Source: Anthoceros angustus (Eukaryota; Streptophyta; Anthocerotopsida; Anthocerotales; Anthocerotaceae). Taken from it: a DNA stretch of 64,000 bases. A program made the position numbers and the translations under genes. This document shows, one piece after another, positions 45,001-54,689 of this stretch; positions within the stretch are counted from its first letter, which is position 1, and each line of letters opens with the position of its first letter. The stretch spans positions 62,001 to 126,000 of the forward strand of contig MU008157.1 in the NCBI GenBank assembly GCA_010909165.1. The letters run 5' to 3'. The notes beneath the pieces are model-generated. The model saw only the letters and a program-made list of their open reading frames with translations. It was not told the origin of the DNA and ran no database searches.

Positions 45001-46554
45001 ACAAGGCACCGCAATCATGTGACTGTTTGTATCTCCAACACATCGCTGCTCAAGCTTTCTTGTTCCCGCCGCGCATCATCCGCAGACGCTCCAACATACA
45101 TGTCCCGGCACTTGCCGAACGATTGATGCTGTAAAATCTCACTGTACAACCAGCGATGCAACTCTTCATTATGTGTTCTATCGCACTACTGCCAAGGGGT
45201 CTTCAATTCCTCAGCATGCTCACATGCTATCTTGTCCACGATGGCTGATTGCTCAGCCCAGAATTCCTCCCACCAAATATCCTCACCTGCGCCCAAATGG
45301 GTCCTGAGTTTTTCCTCTAGTTTCCCACGCATTGCTGCAAGACTTCTTTCGGGATCTCTCCCCTCTGCAACCGCTTTTTTACTTCGGACCTCCAAATGAA
45401 CCAAACGAGCAGCTTGAATAGGAGTAGATGGGACATTATTCAAAAACTCCAAACCCTCGTCCGGTGACCAGATTCATCTGGAATATTGTTTGCCCCTCAT
45501 CACGAATAAGTCCGGCTCACCTCGCTTTCGCTTCTTTCTAGACTCCCGATACAATAAACGCGTCTGAAGGCCTCTCTACAACAATACACTTTTCCTCGTC
45601 CGACAAGAAACGAGTCTACCCTAACCCTTCCATCGCTCTCATAATCGACATCAAAAAGGGATTGTAGGTGCATCTCCTGCTCCTGCCTGCACATTCTAAG
45701 GAACCGATACCTCAAATCTCGAAAGGTTGCCTTCCCTATTGTCCTCAAGCATTGTCTACCACAACAGGTTTTGCGAAAATCACGGGTAATACGAACCTCT
45801 TCACATTTCATCTCAGGCACTTTAGATTGCCGTCTACCAGGGCGTCTACGTGGTGGTCTGCCATGCTCGATAAATGATTCGGACCCGGGCTTCAAATTGT
45901 ATGTACGCCTTTCTGGAGGTGGATGTTCAAATGCACCGCTATCCGAGTCCTCTTCCTCCACATCAGTTCCACCGAGCGTCGGGGCCACGGTGGAAGCAGT
46001 ATCTTCTAGATACAACCGGTCTGCAAACCGAGTTGGCATTCACCCCAACGGAAGCGGCCATATCCGAATTCGGCGTGTCGTCCCGGCGTGGAGCACTTCC
46101 CAGAGGAGTAGTCTTGCGGATGGCCGGGATGTACGGCGAGGCCTGTCCTGGCGGAGAAGGACTTCCGTGAATGGAATCCAACATACTGAAATGGGCAGGT
46201 GTCTTTGGAATGGATGCAGTTATCGCGTGCGGAAGTGGTGGAGGCCGTGCACCTGCAGTACGAATAACACACATCTGGAATCATGTTCACAAGAGCCTTT
46301 GGAATGCAATCGATTTCCGGCACGAGTTTGCACGACGTACCTTCATCTAGTTCTCCCTCTTCAACTTGAATACCTTGACTGCCGATAGGCATTTCAAGTA
46401 GGAACCGCGTTGATGCCTCGACCGAGTGTTGCATATCGGGAGGAATCTCGCTCGCCCGACCGATAGCATCCAAGTCCTTTGACTTCAAGAACTCCTTCCA
46501 CCGCTTCAACATCGGCAAATTTTCAAGAGCTACTGCATGCGAGGAAGAACGCAC
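42100..46554 (-). pseudogene. DUF7869-type transposase-like gene, frame-disrupted
   Basis: Minus-strand fragments assemble in order. An N-terminal part (46554-46040) starts MRSSSHAVALENLPMLKRWK. A Cys-containing region (46039-45500) has TCCGRQCLRTIG and YCCREAFRRVYCIGSLE. A middle part (44275-43895) has YTMSAELFMAYG and KLDYSQYPMSF, then LQLDNTARENKN (43890-43925). A disrupted G-H-T-H-D-Q-L-D-type motif follows at about 43800-43830, then EVPDFRKFVWPIPYG, YWSPDEGLEFLNNVPS and RDMYVGAYRQKS (43774-42930). CC..CL, C-x-aF-x-vy, D-N-x2-x-E-N-K-N and V-G-H-T-H are what I recall of eukaryotic DUF7869 proteins linked to DNA transposons. A 0.73 kb segment is duplicated within it. The last part (42495-42100) is open but unassigned. 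Confidence 0.6.
42819..45530. repeat. Direct duplication of about 0.73 kb inside the transposase-like gene (42819-43555 and 44789-45530)
   Basis: The segment starting TGTTTCCGCAACCTCATGCT and ending near CTCACCTCGC occurs twice, about 1.97 kb apart. In gene orientation the 44789-45530 copy inserts C-terminal coding sequence between the Cys-rich N-terminal part and the catalytic-looking middle. One copy is therefore misplaced. Copies differ by small indels and one longer one. Confidence 0.88.
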
Positions 46555-47329
46555 TTTGAATCAAGATCAAAGTCACACCCACAATTATAGACATGTGACA
46601 TAAGGTGGTACCGTGTGGTGTTGGATGATTTATAATTGCGGTTGCATGATGGTGATATGTGATTCTGGATGGACCTTGAATGAGAGTGCAGCCACGTCTT
46701 AGAAAATGATGGCATAAGATGAGGTGGATGCATCGAATTTGTGATGGGCCTATTTTAGGCATTTGAGGTTAAATGAATGATGACCGTGTTCGTGACCCGT
46801 TGCTACAACTTGAGCCGTTTAGCGTAACTAGCGGTGTTAAGGCTTTATCGTAATCCGTTGATGCGGTTCAAACATCCATATTTCATTTCCACGAGCTCGA
46901 GCCTCTCCTTTTCATCAAGAGTTCGAGAGTCCGGATCAATTCTCTTACTTCCTCCCGCCAACTTCCCGCATGAGGTTTTGAAGATTGCGGATGGTGATCG
47001 CGAGGACGCCACGGAGCAATAAGCATGCAGAGATCGACCCCGCTGCGTTGGAGGCGCCCGCATCGAGCGGCGGAAAAATGCGATGGCGGTGCAAGAGCAG
47101 CAGGATCGCAAGGCGCGTCGGATGAGGGGATGCAGATCCCGCGAATGTGGTAACAGAACCCCACCGCTATTATGCAATTGAGAGAATCCTCTCATGGTAG
47201 TGTCCGGACGTCCACCTCAAAGGGTACTCAGGAGAGGATATGAAGACATTGATGGCGGTGAGGAGCACCAACCTCGGTGGAAATGCGATCATGCGATTCC
47301 TCATGCTTTTAACTTTGTGGAGCAGCTTT
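46555..47329. promoter_or_regulatory. Central region between the two divergent genes of the element
   Basis: This lies between the start of the transposase-like gene (-) and the first recognisable exon of the methyltransferase gene (+), so it should carry both promoters. The part 46560-46760 is rich in GTGGT/GATGATGG phrases and low in coding character. From 46834 on, the plus strand opens into short frames that could be the 5' end of the methyltransferase gene. Confidence 0.4.
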
Positions 47330-50300
47330 CGGTGAAAAAGCTCCGAGATTCTCTTCCGGCGGTACAACATGCATAAAGAGTGGAGCGTTGTTGCGAAGAA
47401 GAACCCAAGATCCAGTGCCTTGGATTCCACTCGGCCTTATGGATTAACGGTTACAATGGTATTGAGGGGATTCCTGCAAGAGTCGGATGGATTCTATGTA
47501 CAGCGATGCGGAATGGGCGAAGATATGCACATACAGTTTTTGGTCACCAAGAAACCTCATTTGCACATAAACGATGACATCAACACACATCTCCTGCTGA
47601 TAATGGATGCTGCCAAGATAATGCCTCGTCGTTGTGAGCCAGCCAGGTTGAAATCGGCCTTGCGTGATTCCAAAAGTGTTCAAGATGTAAGTCAGTTGTA
47701 TGTCAGTCATGTATCACTTCCCATTTTCAGTTAGGGTTTCGCCGCATGCTGGTATACTCATTGTTTTCCTCTTTAAAATGAACAGGTGGGAGAACAATTT
47801 TGCCGCGTTCTACTCCGCTGAAGGGTGAAGAGCAGTGTAGTGATCGACCGGTGATCGGGCAGCGAGGCGGTGCGAACGCACCGCGCTATCAGCGGGCCGG
47901 TGGGTTGTGTGCATCGAACGATGCCCGGATTATGCAACCGGAGATGGAGGAGGACGAGGTTCCGGTGGCGAGCCGAGCTCTCCGGAAGAGGAAGGCAAGA
48001 TCTCGGCCTCGTGGTCCGGCGGAGGCGAGCACGGGCGAGGCATGTCCATGGCTCGCAACATGTCCAGCCTCGGGGTCTTGAATCGAGGCTTTTGAGGAGG
48101 AGGTGACCCTCCTCGTCAGAAGGACCCGTGCGGGCAGCGCGCACCGAGAAGAAGAAGGGAATCCACTGTCAGTCACGGTGAAGATGAGAAGGCGAATGGT
48201 GGTAAGAATGCTCCTAACGGCCGTCGCCCTCCAATTCGAACCCATGTAAGAATTGAAGCATCTTGTTTTGATTTCCATGCGAGCACACCAATCAAGCGAA
48301 GAGGAAGGCAAGATCTCAGGTGATGGAGAAGAGGTGGGCGAGGCGGAAAAATTAAGGAAGTCGAGGAAGCATGCGAAGAGGCGTTGCGGGCGGGCGAGCC
48401 GAGCTCTCCGGAAGAGGAGGAGCTCCTTTCGCAGGAGGATGACTATCTCGGAGATGGTTACTCGGGCCTACAAGAAGCGGGTGCAAACCACAACATTCGA
48501 CATTCACATATCGGTACTCGTCACCTTCATTTCTAACGGATGCTCGAGATAAGGAAGGTGGATGAGGCATGGATGAAGTGCCTTGTTCGACGGTCGAGCA
48601 GTCCTGTAAGGAAGGGACGCTCCCACTTTTGTGCATGATTGATCCAAAGACAAAGGTGCTTGAAGAAAGAAGATGCACGGAGGAGATCGAGCTCAAAGAT
48701 TACACCCTAGGGGTGCCGGGAGGGAACCATTGCTATGCCGCCATGCGGCTTGCGAAAATGTATCCGCGGAAGATAAATTTCAATGGCTTGAGGCCATGTA
48801 TATGCGAGCTTGAGAGGAAGAAATGCGGGTCTTGGCTTGATCACAATGTGTATGCAGACAAGAGGAAGAAGCTTGGTTTTATTGAACAAGTCGCTACATA
48901 CATGATGAGCTTGAGATTTGGCACCGGACACACCCGATGGAAAACCGATGCGTGGAAGTTCAATGTGTACAAGTTCTTTGGGGATCTTTGGAGGAGGCTG
49001 GAAACTCAAGGACACGATTATGTGAAGATGGTGGGCAGAAGACTCTGCGTTGAGGATTGCGAGTGCGGGGTAAATTGTGGGAGAACGTGGACACCATTTT
49101 CCGGATGTGGGAGAAGTGCGAACTCCCAGGCAGGCGGGCGAGCAGCCGATCGGGGGCGGCGGCGGCGGCGAAAGCAAACGGAAGCCACAAGACCCAACTA
49201 CACAGCGGTCCGGCCCCTCGTCCGGCTCCAATGCTCGGAAGGGCATGGAGAGCATTCAAGGAGTCCCGAAGGACGAGAAGGTGAAGAGATGTTGATAGCG
49301 TGACCCGAAGGTCATCCAAGGAAAGCTGCAGCTAAAAGATATGGATACGGATGTTGGCAGGAAGAAGATTAACCTTATCGAGCATGCCTTTCGGAAGGCT
49401 ATGAAGTGTGCGACCTTCACTGAAGTCGCCAAACAGCTTCCCAACATACCGAGGCCAAGGAATTGGCGAAGTTTCAAACGACTTTTGCGAAAGTGGTAAG
49501 TGAGTGTATTCGTTGGGGAGTCGCGGTGGCCGGCCGACCGCGACTCGCATTTGCCGCGCCGAGTCGCCGGTGGCCGGCGCCCGAGTCGCCGGTGGCCGGC
49601 GCACTCGGTCGCCGGTGGCCGGCGCACTGGTCGCCGGTGGCCGGCGCTCGACGCCGGTGGCCGGCGCCATGGCGGCCGCGCCGCCATTGCCGCTCGGTTC
49701 ATTGGTGGAGTGCGCCGGCTGACCGGCGCCACCACAAGTGCGCCGGCTGACCGGCGCACTCCACTGCTGTCAATGAGTTGTTTCTGACCACCGTCTGTTG
49801 CTTGCAGAAACCGGGAGACATTGAGGATTTGGAAAGCCTGCCAAAACCTTTCCAAGATTTTGTTTATAGCGCGCGCAACTGGAAACGGATGGAAGAAGAG
49901 CGAAAACAAATGGCCGACAAGGACATGGATGCAGGGCTGAGCAGTTTCAGAGTGCCTGGGTCTTCGGACAAAGTGGCATATCAGGTGGTGCATCGAGACA
50001 TTTTGGATATGAAAGGATTTTTGCCACCGAGGAGGTATACTCTTCTTTTCTGCGACCTCCCTCGAGGTTTACAGCGGCATGAGAATGACAAGGCTTTCGT
50101 TGAAGAAGAATTGAAAGAGATCATCAGCTCTTTCAACGAGAAGACCACGACGATGTGTTCGGATAATTCTTATGCATGGGGTGGATGGGGTGATTCAAGC
50201 CGGGGAGGCTTTGAGGTCTTGGTGCGGGAAAGGAGTCATAGACCACGGTATGGGAGAAAACCAACATCCCACCTAACGTGGTCTTTGTGGAAACAGTGGA

Positions 50301-50915
50301 ATATTTGGATGGGAAGCGCGGTGAGGGCGAGTCCAATGTCGGAAAAGCTCCTCTTTTTGCCGGCAAAGACATCAAACAGGTGCTGCCAAGAGTTATCCGA
50401 CATGGGACTGTGGTGAAGAAGCTGATTTACCACACTGGTGATAAGATGGTCGTATCGCCATATCAGAAACCTGTGGGCTTATTAGGCATGTTGGTGAACA
50501 TGTTCTCCAACGAAGACGACTGGATTGTTGACGCCTGTGCAGGATCAGGATCATTTTTGGTGGCCGGGATACAACGGAAAAGGAACGTTGTGGCCATTGA
50601 CAAAGACGCACGATGCTCAATGTATATGTCACAACGAGTGAACGGGTTGGAGCGGCTGCCGGACGAGTTCGAAGAAATAACAACAGATAAGTTTTCGGGG
50701 CCACAGCAAGTTTTGGGCAAAGGAGATGCATGCGGGCGGAGGCATTGAGGAAAATGCAAGTGTATAGCTTGCTTGGAAAGAAGGGTCGAATGAAGGACTC
50801 CATGAGACCCGGACGGCCGGCGGTTGAAGACCAAGCATTGACAATATGGGATGAAAACGGCACACTACCACCGCATAACAGAGGCTCGGCGTTTCTTTGC
50901 GAGTTGAAGCGATGA
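47330..50915 (+). CDS. Transposon-borne ParB/Srx-like plus N6/N4 amino-DNA-methyltransferase gene (frame-disrupted)
   Basis: The first recognisable exon ends HLHINDDINTHLLLIMDAAK...SVQD at 47686, with GTAAGT behind it and an acceptor at 47785. Acidic repeats follow (GEPSSPEEE). At 48569-49045 is a ParB/sulfiredoxin-like domain with VPGGNHCYAAMRLA and a trailing D-H-N-V region. An exon at about 49310-49495 ends RSFKRLLRKW, then an intron to 49806. The methyltransferase exon (49807 on) has LLFCDLPRGL at the motif IV position, then after a break near 50240 YQKPVGLLGMLVN, and motif I DACAGSGSFLVAG followed by VVAIDKDARC. Motif IV before motif I is the beta-class order, typical of bacterial N4C/N6A enzymes. 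The DPPY/SPPY core reads DLPR, so activity is uncertain. C-terminal sequence continues in another frame to 50915. Product modification (6mA or 4mC) cannot be told from sequence. Confidence 0.68.
49496..49806 (+). repeat. Intron of the methyltransferase gene filled by a GC-rich palindromic minisatellite
   Basis: The GTAAG donor follows RKW at 49496 and a TTGCTTGCAG acceptor ends at 49806. Between them are about five copies of GTCGCCGGTGGCCGGCGC (about 49570-49665), an inverted repeat GAGTCGCGGT...ACCGCGACTC (about 49518-49548) and two copies of TGCGCCGGCTGACCGGCGC (about 49710-49765). A related GGCCGTGGCCGACCGGCGAC segment lies at about 44370-44400 in the transposase-like gene. Confidence 0.8.
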
Positions 50916-51353
50916 CTTTGGTGACACGGAAAAGGCGATTTGGAAAATGTAGAAAGCGGTGCAGTTCGGAGCTCAATTTGGTTGAAGTAGATGACCCTTT
51001 GGGTAGCAGGACTTGTAGGCAGTGGGGCTCTGTCCGGTTGACCGTATAATTCCGTTTTGACCCTTCGTGGAAAATGCGACTTTGATTTGAATGCATATTA
51101 CGTGTTTTGGACCCATAGTCTTTCTGCCCTTTCCCAGTAAGTCTCGGAAGGGTCGCCGGACGGCCGTGCTGAAACAAAAGTGTGCATACATGGAAAAAAC
51201 CTCGATATTACTTACATTGTTCTAAGTGGAACCCCATTCAAAGACATCTCTTTTAAAAACACGTGTTTTGCTTGATATGAGAAAGGGGTGGCAACCTCCG
51301 CCCAAAGCGCAAAAGAGGCTTTCAAGAATCCGCCGATATTGCGCGGAGTCTGT
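50916..51353. other. Right terminal region of the element
   Basis: Non-coding sequence after the methyltransferase frame, ending in the proposed terminal inverted repeat (about 51325-51353). No other feature is seen. Confidence 0.4.
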
Positions 51354-53880
51354 TTCACCCATCACCAGCTTCATGCACCTATGGGGCTACCTATAATAAA
51401 CATTTCCTATGGGGCTACCTAGTATGAACATTATGCCTACTTCGGATAGATCACTGCTTAGATGGGTGCTCCCAAACTTCATAGTTCTACGCGGTCACCA
51501 CCTATCATAAACATCATGCCCTCGTGTTTGCAGTATGCGGGGCCACCAATTAGTACCATATATCGGACAGAGTAGTGCTTGGATGAGGTTCCACCCCAGC
51601 TTCATGCTCCTACCAGCCTACCTATTCTAAACATCTTGCCCTCAGTCTCCGTAGTGTGCGGGGGAGCCATTTCTTAGTGTCCTACGGGGTTATTCCGGAT
51701 CAAAAGCAGTTGTTAGTGCTCTTTGGGATTATTCCAGGTCAAGAGCGATTGTTATTGTCCTTCGGGGTTATTCCAAATCAAAAGTGATGAAGTATAGGGA
51801 TATGTCGACCATATTTGGGTTTAGGGTTTAAATGATTAAATATATGTCATCATGTATGTAGCTAGAATTAAATAGTTGTACCCCTTTATTAGGGTTACAT
51901 CTCGTTGAACAGTTACTTCATTTCAGTTTTTAGTTTAGTTATGTCTTTTCAGTATGAGCTATTATTATTATATTATGGATTCTTTCTTGATATACAAAAT
52001 AATTACCTAAATAATTAATTAACTATATCATTCCTATAATTTGTCAAAAAACAGTTGTTACTGCCTACGGGGTTATTTCAAATCAAAAGTTAGTGGGACC
52101 GCCAGTTTGTTTCAAGAAGTTTGTCTTTGTAGTGTGTGGGGCAGCTAGTTGTTAGTGAGTATCTGTATTAGTGTCCTATGGGGTTATTCGAGATTAAAAG
52201 CAGTTGTTAGTGGCTTATGGGTTATTTCAAATCAAAAGCTAGTGTCCTATGGGGTTATTCCAGATCAAAAGCAAGCCACTAAAGTTGTTAGTGGCTTGTG
52301 GGTTATTCCAAATCAAAACTTAGTGTCCTATGGGGTTATTCCAGATCAAAAGCAAGCCACTAAAGTTGTTAGTGGCTTGTGGGTTATTCCAAATCAAAAC
52401 TTAGTGTCCTATGGGGTTAATCTAGACCAAACGTTAGTGCCCTACGAGATTATTCCAGATCAAAAGTTCATCTCCGCAATCTGCGAGGCTGCCAGTTCTT
52501 AGTAAGTGCCTTGCGGGGTTAGTCAAGATCAAAAGTTGGTATCCTGCTGGGGTATTCCAGATCAAAGCTAGTGTTCTACGAGGTTATTCCAGATCAACAG
52601 TTCGTCTCTGCAATGTGCGAAGCCTCCAATTGTTAGTGAGTGGTCTAGGGGATTATAATAATTCTAGATCAAAAGTTAATACCCTATGGGTGGTTATTCC
52701 AGCCTACCTATTCTAAACATCTTGCCCTCGCCTTGGGGGAGCCATTTCTTAGTGTCCTACGGGGTTATTCCGGATCAAAAGCAGTTGTTAGTGCTCTTTG
52801 GGATTATTCCAGGTCAAGAGCGATTGTTATTGTCCTTCGGGGTTATTCCAAATCAAAAGTGATGAAGTATAGGGATATGTCGACCATATTTGGGTTTAGG
52901 GTTTAAATGATTAAATATATGTCATCATGTATGTAGCTAGAATTAAATAGTTGTACCCCTTTATTAGGGTTACATCTCGTTGAATGCCATTACTTCATTT
53001 TTAGTTTAGTTATGTCTTTTCAGATGAGCTATTATTATTATATTATGGATTCTTTCTTGATATACAAAATAATTACCTAAATAATTAATTAACTATATCA
53101 TTCCTATAATTTGTCAAAAAACAGTTGTTACTGCCTACGGGGTTATTTCAAATCAAAAGTTAGTGGGACCGCCAGTTTGTTTCAAGAAGTTTGTCTTTGT
53201 AGTGTGTGGGGCAGCTAGTTGTTAGTGAGTATCTGTATTAGTGTCCTATGGGGTTATTCGAGATTAAAAGCAGTTGTTAGTGGCTTATGGGTTATTTCAA
53301 ATCAAAAGCTAGTGTCCTATGGGGTTATTCCAGGATCAAAAGCAAGCCACTAAAGTTGTTAGTGGCTTGTGGGTTATTCCAAATCAAAACTTAGTGTCCT
53401 ATGGGGTTATTCGGATCAAAAGCAAGCCACTAAAGTTGTTGGTGGCTTGTGGGTTATTCCAAATCAAAACTTAGTGTCCTATGGGGTTAATCTAGACCAA
53501 GCGTTAGTGCCCTACGAGATTATTCGGATCAAAAGTTCATCTCCGCAATCTGCGAGGCTGCCAGTTCTTAGTAAGTGCCTTGCGGGGTTAGTCAAGATCA
53601 AAAGTTGGTATCCTGCTGGGGTATTCCAGATCAAAGCTAGTGTTCTACGAGGTTATTCCAGATCAACAGTTCGTCTCTGCAATGTGCGAAGCCTCCAATT
53701 GTTAGTGAGTGGTCTAGGGGATTATAATAATTCTAGATCAAAAGTTAATACCCTATGGGTGGTTATTCCAGATCAACAGTTCGTCTCTGCAACGTGCGAA
53801 GCCTCCAATTGTTAGTGAGTGGTCTATGGGATTATAATAATTCTAGATCAAAAGTTAATACCCTATGGTGCCCTCGTCTC
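51354..53880. repeat. Complex satellite array, right part, with a 1.09 kb higher-order unit
   Basis: Continues the phrases of 40741-42085 to about 51680, then shifts to GTTAGTGTCCTATGGGGTTA, TTCCAGATCAAAAGC and GTGGCTTGTGGGTTATTCC units of about 35-75 bp. A whole block of about 1.09 kb starting CCTACCTATTCTAAACATCT at about 51617 repeats from about 52706 to 53790 and includes the AT-rich interlude at 51780-52060. A third partial repeat of about 110 bp follows. No credible gene. Confidence 0.88.
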
Positions 53881-54689
53881 TTCAGTGTGCGCAAAGTTTG
53901 GTAAATTGTAATTGCTGTACTTGTCTACTCATTTGCACTCCATTGATGAACAATTATGTAGTATCTTTTATTTACAGTGTCCACTTTGTTTGCACTCCAA
54001 TGATGAACACTTATGTAATATCGTGCATACAGATTTTTTTCCCGAAGGGCTTATCATTCTTGTAATAATGAGCACTTTGAAGATGATGGTGTACTAGGTA
54101 TTTGCTATGTGGTATATTTTATTATCATTGCTATTGAACATACTACTTGTGATTACTCATGTTAGATGTCCACGTGGCACCTATCAATCTACAGTCAAGA
54201 CTTAGGTTTCGTGTCTTCCACGCCTACTGTCTTTAGGAAAAGGGTCAGAGCTAAAAAATCACAATATATCATTCCGGACCTAAGTTAGAGCCATCACTTA
54301 ACTCTTTAAGAAAAGAGGCCGTTATGAAAAATATCTCTTATTAATGTATAATATAATATAAGAAATAGTTTATATATTATAATATATAATATTTTATATT
54401 AGAAATAGTTCATGAAATATCTCTGACTAATATATAATATTTTATATATTATAATACTGAAATCGATATCCAGAACAAGAAAGAATGACATATTATATCC
54501 AAGAAAAAAAATAAAACCTACTAGTTTCAAATAAGCGAGCTCGACAAACCATCTGTAAGAACATTTTTCCTTCTTTCCTTCCAAGAATTTTACACTTCTG
54601 ACTTGATCACACCTAGGACACCCACGTCTTCCTTTATTGGAGTCTCGGCTTTCCCCTCTCCATAAAATACCCTGCTTTTCTTATTTCAG
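53881..54689. other. AT-rich spacer downstream of the second TPR-SET gene
   Basis: Includes repeated TATAATATATAATATTTTATAT stretches at 54340-54450. It should hold the 3' UTR of the minus-strand SET gene. Two short phrases around TTTGCACTCCATTGATGAACA repeat at about 53933 and 53989. No gene recognised. Confidence 0.45.

Larger units (their letters stand above)
42086..51353. mobile_element. 9.3 kb DNA transposon-like element encoding a transposase-like protein and a DNA methyltransferase
   Basis: The element interrupts the satellite array. Sequence before 42085 ends GATGGGGTGTCA and sequence after 51354 resumes TTCACCCATCACCAGC, which together rebuild one satellite unit with TCA (or TCAC) shared at both sides. 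The ends are similar in inverted orientation: the left end reads CAAGTCTGCGTAATAT and the right end, complemented, CAGACTCCGCGCAATAT, followed by further GATT and GAAA matches. Minus strand 46554-42100 encodes a DUF7869-like protein; plus strand about 47330-50915 encodes ParB-like and amino-methyltransferase domains. Both are frame-disrupted as read. Boundaries are by eye and may be off by a few bases. Confidence 0.65.

Noticed and set aside
48707-49255. 182-residue minus-strand open frame
   Set aside because: Antisense of the ParB-like exon; codon pattern and motifs support the plus strand.
49256-49993. 245-residue minus-strand open frame rich in Arg/Pro/Ala
   Set aside because: Produced by the GC-rich palindromic minisatellite inside the methyltransferase intron.
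52149-53815. Open frames with repeated SGLWVIPNQNLVSYG units as repeat proteins
   Set aside because: They are direct translations of the satellite phrases; no start context or conserved family supports coding.
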